This document shows, in pieces, positions 1-11,628 of a DNA stretch of 64,000 nucleotides (the stretch's first letter is position 1; each line of letters begins with the position of its first letter). A program made the position numbers and the translations under genes. The notes below the pieces were generated by a model. The model was not told the origin of the DNA. It made no database searches and saw nothing but the letters and a program-made list of their open reading frames with translations. The DNA comes from Aaosphaeria pasadenensis (Eukaryota > Ascomycota > Dothideomycetes > Pleosporales): positions 620,001 through 684,000 of the forward strand of contig JAKLMB010000003.1 in NCBI GenBank assembly GCA_022813625.1, read 5' to 3'.

Positions 1-1011
1 CCCCTTTAGAAGCAAATGTTTGATGCGAAAATTAATACACTCTAGTCCGCTGCAACACCGCAAGAAATATCGACTTGCCATTCGTCGCCCAGACATCGCT
101 CGGTTCTAATACTTGAAACCCTCGCTTGTATAGACGTGCTCGTTTGGAGTTCCTGCTCACAATATACAAGGCTCGCGAATTCGAGGTAGAAATCACGAAT
201 TCCACCTCAGATTGCTCGTCGCGCGCGCTCGCCTCGACTAACATAGATATAGCATTTTCGAAGGCATTCGTTGTTGTTCTCCCTAGTTAGCGGCATTGAT
301 TGTATTCACGCCTAGATCTCCTGAGAAGCTTCTTGGTCGATACGGAGACGACTGTTTCTCAAAGATTTCCAAGACCAAAGAAATTACTTTGGCTAATCAA
401 AGGTACAAATGAGCCTCAACAGAGCTGCATGACCGCCTACTGGCTCTGCTCATCTTCCAATTCGTTCTCCTCTTGACGCTCAGTTACCTGTTCTGATGGG
501 AATGATTGGCCGTGGTTGGGGCAGCGAGATAAGGCGACTCGCCCAGCAAACTGCTCTGCTAAGCCTCAACGTTACGCGTCAGTAGACCTCTGCCAAGAAG
601 CGGGTTGAAAATAAGCTCATTGAAGGATTATTCAATAGAAGTCGCCTAGCAACGAATTGTGAATTCAATTGTTGCGTTTGTATCTTCTACCGTTGCCCAT
701 GGCAATTCAGCACGAATGGGTGACTAGTCACGATACAAGACACGTGTGCATCGAACCTCCATTTCATCGACGTCGCAAGGATCACATCGAAAGAATTTAT
801 GTTTTTAATTATAATAGAATTTGGTTTTTTTTTGTGTAGGAATATTGCATCTAACCATAGGTTGCGTTCCTGGAGCATCTATCTGTTGAATATCGTCTTT
901 TTTGCGAAGTACCGACCCCGTAGCGCGCGGCAATAATCTTCCTAGGTACATTTGACCGGATTCTGAAGGTAGACAAATTGCTCTGGCCCAACACTGTCTT
1001 TTGCGACAAGA
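1..1011. other. No supported gene
   Basis: No complete gene is convincing here. A 70-codon open frame on the minus strand (244 to 32) contains an ARLYKRGF stretch that faintly resembles the end of a GNAT acetyltransferase, but I could not find matching upstream exons, so it may be a remnant or chance. Confidence 0.4.
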
Positions 1012-1653
1012 TTATAATCTGTAATTCTCCGGGGCACTCTTCAAGCCTTTCGTCCACACCAGAATGGAAAGTGTTGGTTCAGTCGGCGAGAACGCAATCG
1101 TTCTCATGCCATGGTTCTCGAAGCCCACTCGTTGTAGCGTCTTTTGCGATGCTTCGTTGTCTTCATTACAGTAACCGGCGAATTCATTTATCCCCCTCTT
1201 CTCCTCAAAATATTTCAGCAGAGCTCCCGCTGCTTCTGATGCATATCCACGGCGCCAAAACTGACGAGCAATCTGGAAACCGATGTCCGGGATGGTGGGC
1301 GACTTTGGATGATGTCGCATCTTCATGGTTACCCAACCAATATATACAACTGGAGGCTGTTCGTCCCCGGACTGAATGTCGTCTTTGGGCTCCGGCTTCA
1401 ATGCTACTATGTAGCGACCGAAACCAGTTTGTGCAAGGTATGGGATGTCTTTAGAAAGTAGTTCGCGCGCAGTAGCACGGTCCGGTGTTGGTGTTCCGCC
1501 TCCATTGCCAGCGATGAATTCGGGCGTATTGACTACTTCAACAACGAAGTCGCATTGTGCGTCAGAATTGGGATCAAGGTAGCCGATTTCCAGGCGTGGG
1601 GATTCGATGCGAAGGCTGAGATCAAGCTCTGGGGTGGCACCTGGACTCGCCAT
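1012..1653 (-). CDS. GNAT family N-acetyltransferase (RimJ/RimL-like)
   Basis: Single-exon gene of 213 aa. The protein looks like a GNAT acetyltransferase that moves an acetyl group from acetyl-CoA to an amine; the substrate is unknown. The acetyl-CoA motif region is visible as FWRRGYASEAAGALLKYF (about residues 143-160), followed by the usual asparagine/serine segment (NEDNEASQKTLQRVGF) and a last beta-strand ending in a Trp-Thr-Lys. No signal peptide is seen, so it is probably cytosolic. I chose the ATG at 1653 because the frame upstream of it (to 1743) is hydrophobic and unlike the family. The next gene, an amidase, is divergent. Family assignment is firm, role unknown. Confidence 0.8.
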   Translation of the reverse strand: MASPGATPELDLSLRIESPRLEIGYLDPNSDAQCDFVVEVVNTPEFIAGNGGGTPTPDRATARELLSKDIPYLAQTGFGRYIVALKPEPKDDIQSGDEQPPVVYIGWVTMKMRHHPKSPTIPDIGFQIARQFWRRGYASEAAGALLKYFEEKRGINEFAGYCNEDNEASQKTLQRVGFENHGMRTIAFSPTEPTLSILVWTKGLKSAPENYRL

Positions 1654-2391
1654 TTTGATGTGATGAGGGCGTAAGGTATACTGTTGGATTGATATATAGC
1701 GGAGTATCATTTTGACATATTTAAGCTTACATCCGAAAAACAAGCTACCGGTATTACGAACACCTGTCGACGAATTTTCACTTGTTACTAAACAGGAAGG
1801 TCAATCAGTATTGTTGTGAGTCACTCGTAACTATGAAACTACCTTGTTCTGCAGGTTGCCTCAATGACACTGCAACCTAATGACGGAATATTCTGAAAAT
1901 TGAATCATTTGTTAGTAATCGGTAACTTCGTTTTATGATCTTGTTGAGCATCCCCAGTTTGTAAGTATGGCGAATAATTCATATTGGTTGGCGAGGGAGA
2001 AATCAATCCAATTCTTTATCATCAATTCATTTAGAAAGGTGCATCAATGTAGCAATTGTTGATCTGATTAATACAAAGACCGCAGTTGATGCGTATTTGG
2101 AGGAAGGAACTATCACGATGTTGGCCTGGCGTGGCTGGTTGTAGTTTCTCCAATGATTGCGACTAATCCGGAGAAGGAATGCCGAATGTTATCGATAAGA
2201 TGTTTGTTTGTCAGTTGCCAATGCGGGGCAAATAGGCGTCCATAAGTCATTCGATTCCAGGAGACATTGTTGGTTTTCTGACGCTCTTACTCGTGGTACA
2301 CCCGTGTTTGATCCTTCACCTGCTCCGTTCTGCCACCAATACTGCAGCTGGCTTCTTCAAGTCCTTTCACTCAAATCCTGCAGACCTAAGC
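1654..2391. other. Intergenic, AT-rich, divergent promoters
   Basis: Region between the divergent acetyltransferase and amidase genes. I see no further gene. It presumably carries both promoters. An upstream in-frame ATG at 2293 would add 33 residues to the amidase. Confidence 0.5.
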
Positions 2392-3777
2392 ATGGCCGAA
2401 TCATTTCGTCTGAGTGCAACCGAGGCCCAAGCCAAAATCAACGACGGCTCTCTCACAGTAGAAGACTACGCCAAATCGATTCTGTCACGAATTGAGCAGC
2501 GTGACTCGGCTGTTCATGCTTGGGCTTACCTAGACCATGATCTCGTGCTTCAACGCGCCCGGGAACTCGACAGCATCCCTCGGAAACAGCGAGGGCCTCT
2601 ACATGGTATCCCAATCGGCATCAAAGATGTAATATTAACAAAGGACATGCCCACACAGTACAATTCGCCCTTGTACGAAAATGAGGCGCCGAAGATAGAT
2701 GCTGGCTGTGTTGCGACACTCCGGCACAGCGGAGCGCTGATCTTTGGTACGAACGCCGGTCTTGATATTTGAGAACCCCGTTGACGTGATCGATTACTAG
2801 GCAAGACTACGACAACTGAATTTGCCGCTACTACCGTGGGGCCCCCTTACAACGGCATCAAGACAGCCAACCCGCATGATCCAACGCGAACACCAGGAGG
2901 CTCTTCTTCCGGTTCGGGAGCGGCCGTAGGCGACCTGCAGATTCCGATCAGTCTTGGAACGCAGACGGGTGGAAGTACTATTCGTCCCGGATCATTCAAT
3001 GGGATATATGCACTGAAACCAACGTGGAACTCAATTTCTCGGGAAGGGTTAAAGATATATTCTTTGATCTTCGATACATTGGGCCTATATGCTCGAAGCG
3101 TAGATGATCTCAAGCTACTACTAGACGTCTTCAAAGTAGTTGATGATGAACCTGGCGAAAAATTCAAGGTCGAAGGAGCCAAATTCGCTTTATTGAAGCT
3201 TCCTACGCCTGAATGGCCGGAGCTCGGTTCTGGAACCAAGGACGCACTCAAGAAAGGTGCTGAACTACTACGAGCGCACGGTGCAAAGGTGGAAGAGATC
3301 GAATTACCCCAAGACTTCAAAACGATGCCAAAGTGTCACACTCGAGTACAAGCTGGAGATGGACGTGTGAGCTTTCTGTCGGATTACTTGCGTGCGAAGG
3401 ATCAACTTGATCCCTTGCTCATTCAACATGTCGAAAACACGAATAAATTCACCAGAAAGGAGCAGCTGCAGGCTTTTGACGCGCTAGCGGCAATGAGACC
3501 AAAGATCGATGCTCTTGCAGATCAGTACGCTGCCATCATTGTTCCAAGCGTCCTCGACGAGGCGCCGGTAGGACAGCAAAGTACCGGCGATGCCGCATAC
3601 TGTGCACCTTGGACAGCCATGCATGTACCTGTCGTCAACATCCCTGGCTTCAAAGGGATGAATGGTCTCCCAATCGGACTTAGTTTGTTGTCAAGTAGAT
3701 ATAGAGATCAGCATCTTTTGAGAGTATGCGGAGAAGTAGGGAAGATCTTCGAGGCTGAAGGAGGCTGGACCAGATGA
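2392..3777 (+). CDS. Amidase (amidase signature family)
   Basis: Hydrolase of the amidase signature family, expected to cleave a carboxamide to acid and ammonia. Exons are 2392-2746 and 2801-3777 with a 54-nt intron; splicing joins LIFG to KTTTTEF without a frame break and gives 443 aa. The Ser-cisSer-Lys triad is visible: Lys in GIKDV (about residue 79), a serine-rich stretch GGSSSGSGAAV, and the nucleophile in TQTGGSTIRPGSFNG. The protein is slightly short for the family (450-550 aa) but both ends look natural. An in-frame ATG at 2293 would add a 33-residue N-terminus that could be a targeting peptide; MAESF at 2392 fits the family better. It converges on the ThDP enzyme gene with only 47 bp between stop codons. 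Confidence 0.85.
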
Positions 3778-3824
3778 TAATTTTATAAAGAACACGCTAT
3801 TCATCCTATAGATAACTCTTCTTC

Positions 3825-5910
3825 CTACTTATAATACGGTCTTGGGATGTTATCATAATAAGGAACCACGATGACGTTAGGGTCGTCAGTGTGTCCCACC
3901 ATCGCCTTTGTCGTATCTTGATTTGGCTGAGGGCTCACCCTCAGGTCAATCAGACCTGGCCCATCCGCCTTGATGATATCCTCCACAGCTGCAGCAATAC
4001 CATCCAAAACCTCCGAACTCTTGCCCTCGTCAATTGGGCCCAGATCCTCGTATGTCTTCTTCCTAGTTTCACTCGCGGTTTGCTTAAGAGAGTTTGTCGC
4101 ATCAATAAGCGCGCCAGTGCACGCAAAACCCTGGGCAACGACATCGTATCGTGTATCGACGCGCAACTTCGCAGCTGGGCGCTGCGATGTGACTTTTCCG
4201 TAGATCATCTCCTGTCCCGCAATCGACATGCCCCAGACGCTATTGTTTACCACAACAGTCAAGATATTGAGACCGAACTTCTTGAACGTGTCCAGTTCGG
4301 CGATGTGGAAACCTGCCGAGCCATCACCTTGGATATTCACAACGAGCTTTGAGCGATCTGCCACGGCGGCGCCGAGGGAGTATCCCCATCCGTTTCCGAG
4401 GAACCCAAGATACCCCGTCGCTACCATCGACAAAGATGCCCTGGCTTCGGTCATTAGCTGCAGTGTCCAGCCACCGACCTCGCCTCCATCGACGCAAAGG
4501 ATGTTGCCTTCTGGCAAGCTTTGCAACAGCCTCTTGACAGCATGATAAGGGTGCAAATTGCCGTTATTCGTATCTATCACCGGCTCCGACTCGTTGTGCG
4601 GCGCCTTGAAAGCCTTCATGCCGAGCGCGGTCTTGACCCAGTCCTCCGGTGCCTTGAAGCTGCTCTTCTCGACCGCAGACGAGAGCGCCGACACCGCAAG
4701 CGCGATATCAGACACGACTCCAAGGTCGATATGGGTAGAGCGACCAATCTCGCCGCCATCAATGTCGACTTGGACGACTTTGCAGTCTTTGTTGGGGATG
4801 ATGGCGCCGCTGCGGCCACCGAGAATGAAGCCAGTTCGCGCGCCGAGAACGATGACGAGATCTGGAGTGGGCTTCCCGGTGGGAGCGAGGAGAGCGAGGT
4901 TCGTGGCGGAGCCTCCGTAGAAGGGGTGGTTTTGCGCGATGCCGGTGCTGAACTTTGGGCTGTGGAAGATTGGAATACCGGTTTTCTCTGCGAACGTTGA
5001 TACTTCACCGATGGCCTGGGTTTGAGGTTAGTGTGTGTGTACTTGGAGGAGGGGATTGTAGCTGTAAACTTACACCGCGCGCACCTGTTCCAACTAAGAT
5101 GACAGGTCTCTTCGCCTCTTTCGCCAACTTCAAGACATCTTCAACAGCTTTGGGACTCGGTCCCGGCAGAGACACTTCGGGAGCTGTGATATTTCCCCAC
5201 GCTACACTCTCTTCTATAACTGGAGTAAACAACACGTCGATTGGGAAATCGATCAGCACGGGTCCAGGCGCTCCAGTACTTGCGGTTCTCCATGCAAGAC
5301 TGACGAGGCGTGGGATCTCGCCAACATTCGTGATTCGATGGGCGAATTTGGTCACGGGCCTTGCGAGGACGACTTGGTCGTGGAAATCTTGGAGGGCGTT
5401 GGTGGCGGCATCGCGAAGAGGCGCGGAAGATGTGACGCAGAAGATTGGTGAGCGGTCGGCGAGAGCTGTCGCGAGACCTGGGAGGCCGTTGCAAAATCTA
5501 AATTGGAGAACATGTCAGCGCTACATTCATCGGGTAGATTCCATTGTTGTGAATTGGATTCTTAGGCGAGGATAATCAAGATTCTAGCTCGGCATTGTTT
5601 GCGGCAAGAATACGCGTTCAAGAGCCAGGCAATCCACTCACCCACTATTGGCCGTAACAAAGCAAACTCCCGTCTTTCCCTTGACCTTTGCATATCCCTC
5701 CGCAGCTTGCACAGCAACGGTCTCATGTCTGGTGTCTATTAATTCAATGTCGTTCTCTGCGCAACCCATCAAGAAGGCATCCAGATGTCCGCCATGAAGG
5801 CCGAATGCCACCTCGACGCCGAGAGCTTTAAGGCATTGAGCGAGCAGGTCGCCACCGAGAAGCTCTCGGCCTGATGGTTGTTTGAGTGTCAATCTGTGGT
5901 GGGCAGACAT
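3825..5910 (-). CDS. Thiamine diphosphate enzyme, acetolactate synthase-like
   Basis: Three-domain ThDP-dependent enzyme of the acetolactate synthase / 2-hydroxyacyl-CoA lyase group. Exons on the minus strand are 5910-5642, 5497-5074 and 5015-3825, joined in frame into 627 aa. The N-terminal pyrimidine-binding domain has the cofactor-activating glutamate in DTRHETVAVQAAEGYA. The central domain follows (LVGTGARG onward, about 225-380). The C-terminal domain carries the ThDP/Mg motif from GDGSAGFHIAEL to VVNNSVWG. No mitochondrial presequence is obvious, so it is probably not the valine/isoleucine pathway ALS (Ilv2). More likely it is a peroxisomal or cytosolic 2-hydroxyacid or keto-acid lyase. 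The extreme C-terminus shows no clear peroxisomal tripeptide. Substrate cannot be read from the sequence. Confidence 0.85.
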
Positions 5911-6610
5911 GGTGGACGGAATCAAGATAAGTGTTCCTGTCCCCAAAGCAAGATTAATGTCTAGGCAAAGAGCTCAAAGATGCAATGAGGAGAAGACGCA
6001 AGCTGAAGAGTATAGCTTGCAAAGGGGCCATCGGAAGGTGTTATATTTGTGATCTCCGGAAGCTGACTCCGCGATCCGTGGTTACCCTAGGTACAGCTCC
6101 AAGATGTTCGCAGATTGGTTCATGGCAGCTAATCGTGATTCCCCAACTTGTGTACAAAAGCTGACTCCATTTCCCCAGTGTTGCGCTTAGCTTCCGATGA
6201 GCTATGACGGAACGCGAATTGGGGAGCTCTGGTGGGGCGTTAGAGGGTTCATTACCCCGCGGCCAAGACGTTCAGCGCTGCACCATTGCATGGACCGGGG
6301 CTTTGTGGGGGAAGGAAATGATTTTGCGGCGTGTGGAGTCGAGTCGTATGTTATGACACGAAGGAAGGATTACCTCACTGGGAATGATTCACCTATCCTG
6401 ACCTGAATAATCGTTGTCACGCGAGGTAGTTCACGCAAGTAGACCTTTAGACGCTTGAAGAACATCGAATGAGATCTGATATATTAGTGCGATGCTCGAA
6501 TCCTAAATAGCTGCTATAAAATACAAATCTATGCAAGTGAGATATGGTAAAAAAAAGCTCCGAGACGTTATGCAAGACAATACCAGGTATGTTCAATCCA
6601 GCTATGCGCT
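5911..6610. other. Intergenic, tandem minus-strand genes
   Basis: Lies between the aminopeptidase 3' end and the ThDP enzyme start, both on the minus strand. It should hold the aminopeptidase terminator and the ThDP gene promoter. I see no gene; the plus-strand open frame at 6197-6406 has no coding character. Confidence 0.5.
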
Positions 6611-8244
6611 CTAAATGAACAGGCGGGAGCCATGATACTTCACACTCTCGGAGTATGCATTAGAGGAGACAGAGAGGGTACGTTCGGGGAAACCCTTGAA
6701 AGAACGAGCATATGTAGCGACTGAGTGCGCAATGAGCTATACGGTGTCAGTACACTTCATGCCCATAAAACATTCTGTAGCTTACCTTTGTGTTGACAAT
6801 CCAGGCAGTTTCATTGACATTGCCCAAGTCATCACAGAGCTGGTGGTAGCAATTGTCATACCAGTCGCCCTCTTTTCCGCCAAACTGCTCTTGTTCCTTC
6901 TTGGTCTTAATACCCTCGGCACCTGTAGCAATGCCTCCTCCTGGAATGCCGTTCCTGATGAATCCATCGTAGTCGCTGCGACCATCGAAAGGAATGAACG
7001 TATAGTTCAAGCCTTGCTCCTCATACCAATCGATGTACAGATCACGCAATTCCTCGGAACCGTTGGGATTCGCAGCATTAGTAGCGTTATAGATCTGGTA
7101 TGCGAAATTAGGAGATGCCATCATGTCGTAATCCATGAAGAGTCGGATCTTTTGGTTCTCCTCCTCAGGTAGCTGGGCGACGTAGTAGTCTGATCCAAGA
7201 AGACCTTCCTCTTCACCGGCCCACCATGCGAACCTTACGGCATTGCTGACGTTGAATTTGGTGAGCTGGGTAGCGACTTCGAGGAGCGAAATGGTTCCCG
7301 AACCGTCATCATTGATTCCAGGCCCCTCAGCAACGCTGTCACTATGCGCACCAAGCATGACAACGTTGTTAGGGTCACCCTCGGTGGTCTGGGCGACAAT
7401 GTTGACAGTAAGGATTTGTTTGACCTCTGCGTCAATGTACGCAATGCCATCAACAGATTTACCCTTCTCTAGTTTCTTGATGATAGGGTCGGCTTCTTCG
7501 CCAGATAGACCGAACGTGGCGACATGGAAAGAGGAAGGAGTTCCCAAAGTACCTTGAACGCCGTCTTTCTCGTAGTTGTAGACAACAGCGGCGACAGCAC
7601 CAGCACGTCCGGCATTTTCGGATTTGGTTCCGAAGGGGCAAACTCCACGCTTGATGAAAGCAATGTTTCCAGCTACCGTTTCAGGGAAATCGGTAGTTTG
7701 GCAGCCTTCGTTCTTAACGAGGACAAGGTCGCCGTGGACGGGCTGCTTGTCCTTTGTAGGCGGTGTCAAACCCATTGGAGCAGCAGATTTGGGGACATCC
7801 TGACCGAGGACAAGGCGCGATTCGAACACATTACCGGATACAGCTGGGAACGACTGATTGGAGATATCATAGTAGTCTCCCAATTGTAGTATTGTCTCGT
7901 AGATGTAGTCGAGCGTTCCAGCATGGCCTAGATTGATGGTCAATAACGACATGGTATGAGTCACGTGTGTCATGCATACCAGCGCTGCCGATAACCCTCG
8001 TTGGATGATTATACTCGGCTTCACCTAGCTTTGCGATTTCGAACAACTGCTTCGCACGTCTCTGAAGCCTATCGCCACTGATGAGATCCTGGATCTCCGT
8101 CGAATTGACGAGCGGCTTCGACCCATGAGGATGTCCGGTCTCGGCTTGGATGGGCGCTTGGTTATCGGACGCAAGGATTGGTATCTGGATAGCTGTTGCG
8201 CTAGCCACTGTGGCACAAAGTGCCAGAATAGATGGAACTCCCAT
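6611..8244 (-). CDS. Secreted M28 aminopeptidase with PA domain
   Basis: Secreted zinc leucine aminopeptidase of the Lap2 / aminopeptidase Y type. Exons are 8244-7980, 7927-6786 and 6736-6611, giving 510 aa. The first intron is 52 nt and restores IGSAGHAGTLDY; the last exon supplies the normal family C-terminus beginning LIAHSVATYARSF. A signal peptide covers about residues 1-18, followed by a propeptide-like stretch. A protease-associated domain sits near residues 130-240. The M28 zinc ligands are all present: AHSD, NDDGSG, AGEEEGLLGSD, DYDMMASPN and NCYHQLCD. Several NxS/T sites suggest glycosylation. It removes N-terminal amino acids from peptides outside the cell. It is divergent from a Dal5-like permease, a sensible nitrogen-scavenging neighbour. 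Confidence 0.93.
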
Positions 8245-8883
8245 GCTGTTTATACTGGTTGATGAACAGGAGATGGAAGTAGGTTGTTTGGTGATGGTTG
8301 AAAACGATGCGGTTCAGCGCGGTTTCATGCTATGGCGCGTGCGCTGCGAACGGCCCGCGCCGATGACGCCTTGCCATGTGACCTGATCGCGTGCGGAATC
8401 CAGGCACTCCTCGTGTGGAGTATCTGCCTAAGGACTTTTTTCCTACTTCAACGAAGTATTATCGCGTTGCATATACGCGCAAAGATATAATAACCATAGA
8501 TCGGATGTCAGCGTCCGGCATCTAAGCGGCAAGTCTTATCTCCGCCGACGAAGCTTCCCCTTGCTTGGGAGTGATAAGCATCATGTTTCCCCGCTCGGCA
8601 TTTCCCCACCGTCTAAACGTATTCATGATGGACGTCATGTACGATGCCATTTTTTGAAGTGATCATCCTAGCCAAGCACTGAGAGGAGCATCTGATAGCG
8701 CGTACAGATAACCGTTGACCTTTGGCCTTCCTGATCGGGACGAAATGGGTCGACTGGAGCATTTCCCATTACCAACTGCATTCGCTTGTAGCTTTGAAGT
8801 GGCATGAGTATATAAATGAAGCTTGATACTGATGTAGGATATGTTTCTTAATCAGACCGTTCAAATTTGGCAATTCGAGCATC
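8245..8883. promoter_or_regulatory. Divergent promoter with GATA sites
   Basis: This 639-bp region separates the aminopeptidase (minus) and the Dal5-like permease (plus). It contains CTTATC at 8535-8540, GATAAG at 8573-8578 and GATA cores at 8694-8697 and 8707-8710. These match the core bound by AreA/NIT2-type nitrogen regulators. TATATAAA at 8809-8816 lies 68 nt before the permease start and is a plausible TATA box. Binding is inferred, not shown. Confidence 0.5.
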
Positions 8884-10485
8884 ATGGGACAACACAGCAT
8901 CCATCCCGATCATCATGTGGCTGAAGAAAAGGGTGAGAAAGCCCAATTCAAGGATGCAGACAAAGCTCTAGAATTTCTTCGACACAATGAAACCGGAGAA
9001 GAGCTTGGTTTGGTGGACGAAAAGGCTTTGGTGAAGCGGATTGATTGGATGATCGTACCCATTATGTTCGCATGCTATTTCCTTCAGTACCTCGACAAAT
9101 CCCTATGTAAGCGCAACTTTGGCCCATTTTCATCATCTAGACACTGATATCCTCCAGTGAACTATGCGGCAGTCATGGGTATCTTCGAGGATGCAAACAT
9201 CTCAACCGAACAGTATGGGACCCTGTCCTGGCTCTTCTACTTGGCCTTCATGATCTTCGAAATGCCACATGCATACATGATGCAACGGTTCCCACTCGCT
9301 AAATATCTCGGTACCATGGTGTGTCTCTGGGGCACAGTCGTGGCATGTACTGCAGCATGTAACTCCTATGCCTCCCTTGCCGCATGTAGGTTTTTATTAG
9401 GCATGTTCGAATCTGCTGTCTCACCTTCCCTTATCCTGGTTACTTCCATGTGGTACAAACGTCACGAGTCACCAAAACGTATTGGTTTCTGGTACATCGG
9501 TGTCGGAACGGCCGTCATGGCAGGGTCTCTAATATCTTACGGCTTCCAACACTACACGGGCACAAGGTTCAATAACTGGCAGATCATGTTCCTTGTCGTG
9601 GGTATTATCACTGTATCATGTGGTGTCATTGTGCTCCTACTCCTTCCAGACAATCCCATGTCTTCGAAGCTCTCGCATGCAGAAAAGATCATGGCGGTCG
9701 AACGTCTGCGTGAGAACAATACTGGCATCGAGAATAAGCATTTCAAGCCTTACCAATTCTTCGAGGCTCTCAAGGACCCACAAGTTTGGCTTCTCGCGTA
9801 CATCACCACCGGTGCCAGCATTCCCAACGGCGCGGTCGGATCTTTTCAGAGCGTCCTGATCCGTAGTTTTGGCTTTACCAACAAGGAGACGGCACTCATC
9901 CAGATCCCGGGAGGCTTCATCGCTGTCGTAAGCGTCATCCTCGGGACACAGATTGCGGCTCGATACAATTGCCGTGGTGTCATGCAGATAGTATGGACCG
10001 CGTTGGGTGGTATTCTCGGCGGCGGACTAATCGCATTTCTGCCCACCAAGGATAAGGCTGGCAGGCTTGTGGGCAATTATCTCACCCATGTCACTGGCGC
10101 TTTTCTTCCACTGTCGTACTCCTATGCTGCATGCAACTTTGCTGTAAGTTTCGCTTGCCGTCATTATCTTGTTGTCCGTCGTACTAATCCAAGCCAGGGA
10201 CATACCAAAAAGGTTACTATGAACGCAATTCTCCTTATGTCCTTTTGTCTAGGCAATATTTTGGGGCCACTTACCTTCCGCGACGAGGATGCTCCCGATT
10301 TCGTTCCTGCTAAGATCACCATCGTCGCCGTTGACTCATCGGTTGTCGTCGCCATTGGCATCCTCTTGTACTACTATCGTTGGGAGAATCGGCGTCGCGA
10401 CAATGAAGGCTTGGAGCACCGCACAGATATTGAATTCAGCGATGTCACAGACAGAGAGAACAAGGAGCTAAGGTACAAGTACTAA
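8884..10485 (+). CDS. MFS transporter, Dal5/allantoate permease family
   Basis: Anion:cation symporter-type major facilitator protein of the plasma membrane. Exons are 8884-9106, 9158-10143 and 10198-10485, giving 498 aa with about 12 membrane segments. The soluble N-terminus (about 55 residues) leads into RIDWMIVPIMFACYFLQYLDKSLLNYAA (shown in parts, spliced at KSL/LNY), typical of this family. The second intron (10144-10197) is 54 nt long and has no stop codon in frame, so an unspliced reading looks coding; removing it restores NFA-GHTKK, the family motif. Dal5 relatives carry allantoate, ureidosuccinate, dipeptides, nicotinate and similar anions; the substrate here is unknown. Divergence from the secreted aminopeptidase suggests a peptide- or nitrogen-related substrate. 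Confidence 0.9.
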
Positions 10486-10779
10486 AATCTAGGAATCGAA
10501 ATCTTATTCGCATGGTCATACAGAGTCTGAGAGGACATGGGTAGAGCATGATCGTAGCAAGTATTAATATTAAGTCATGAATAATGTCACGACAAGGATC
10601 TGTTCTTTTCCGCGCAGAATTCTTGATCTTGTTTCTATATTCAACCTAAAATCCAAATCTATTAAATATACGAACGAGCGAAAGCAAAAGCCTAACAGCC
10701 CTAGCAAAATTCTACCGTCATCTCCACCTAAACAACAGTCTTAAGCTGCCGCCTCCCCACCATCTTAGCATAAGTGCTT

Positions 10780-11628
10780 TCAGTTCTTCTTGCAGCGCGC
10801 GAGGCACTTGGTGACAGTATCAGCCAACTGAGGAGGCAACAAAGGCCTAACATCATCCACCTGCTCCATATCCACAAGCCTCTTCCGCATAGTTCCATTT
10901 CCTCCAGCAGGGGACTGCAAGATAGCAGTGGATCCCGGGTCATCGGAGCTCAAGAACGTATAAACAGCCGTGGAAGTGCAATCCTCAGAGTCATTGATCT
11001 GCCAATGAACGCTGCCCTGAGGAAACACCGTGCCCTTGTGCTTGGTGAGTTTGCCGGTGATTTCCGGGTTGGGGTTGGGTGCGGGTGGGTTGAGAAGACC
11101 GATTTCTAGCATGTAGCCGAAGTCGACTTCGCCTTCTACGACGACGAAGAACTCGTTGGCGCGAGGGTGGACGTGCGGGAGGAAGAGTCCGCATGGACCG
11201 AGGGTTGCGAAGTTGATGTTTAGGCCTGAGTCGAGAAGAATGGGGAGGTTCCCGGGGAAAGCCTAGAGATATTTCAGTGAATCATTGATCTCGACATTGA
11301 AGGTCTCATTGTTACGTACAGGTGAATTCGATCCCCCTTGCGATCCAACCACTGGAATCCTCGTTGCTTGGAAATCGAGAACAGTGGCTTTGGCGAGATC
11401 TTCCTGGCCGAGCAGTTCCTCGCCATTGTTGGTGAGGAGTCGCTGATAGCGCTTGATGGCACTTGAATCGGTCTTCAACTTTGCGAGTAGATCATCGTTG
11501 TTTGGTAGTGGGGTCATAGGAACAGGAGAAGCTGATGGTACAGGTGTTGGAGCGCCGGATTGAGGAAGTGCTTGTACAGTGCCAACAACAAGGGCAGCAG
11601 CGAGTGCCTTCATGGTGGAAGAAATCAT
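10780..11628 (-). CDS. Secreted cupin (spherulin/germin-like)
   Basis: Secreted monocupin of 263 aa. Exons are 11628-11320 and 11262-10780. The N-terminus has a signal peptide (MKALAAALVVGTVQALP; an internal ATG at 11613 is an alternative start) followed by a proline/serine-rich spacer. Both cupin motifs are complete: LPHVHPRANEFFVVVEG (His-x-His-x4-Glu) and GTVFPQGSVHWQIN (Pro-x-Gly-x2-His-x3-Asn), so a metal ion should be bound. Related fungal proteins are spherulin-1 and germin-like wall proteins; enzymatic activity such as oxalate oxidation or superoxide dismutation is not predictable from sequence. The C-terminus ends in a short Cys-x3-Cys-Lys-Lys tail (CLARCKKN). It converges on the permease 3' end. 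Confidence 0.88.

Noticed and set aside
978..1454. 158-codon plus-strand open frame over the acetyltransferase
   Set aside because: No family motif; the minus strand carries a complete GNAT protein.
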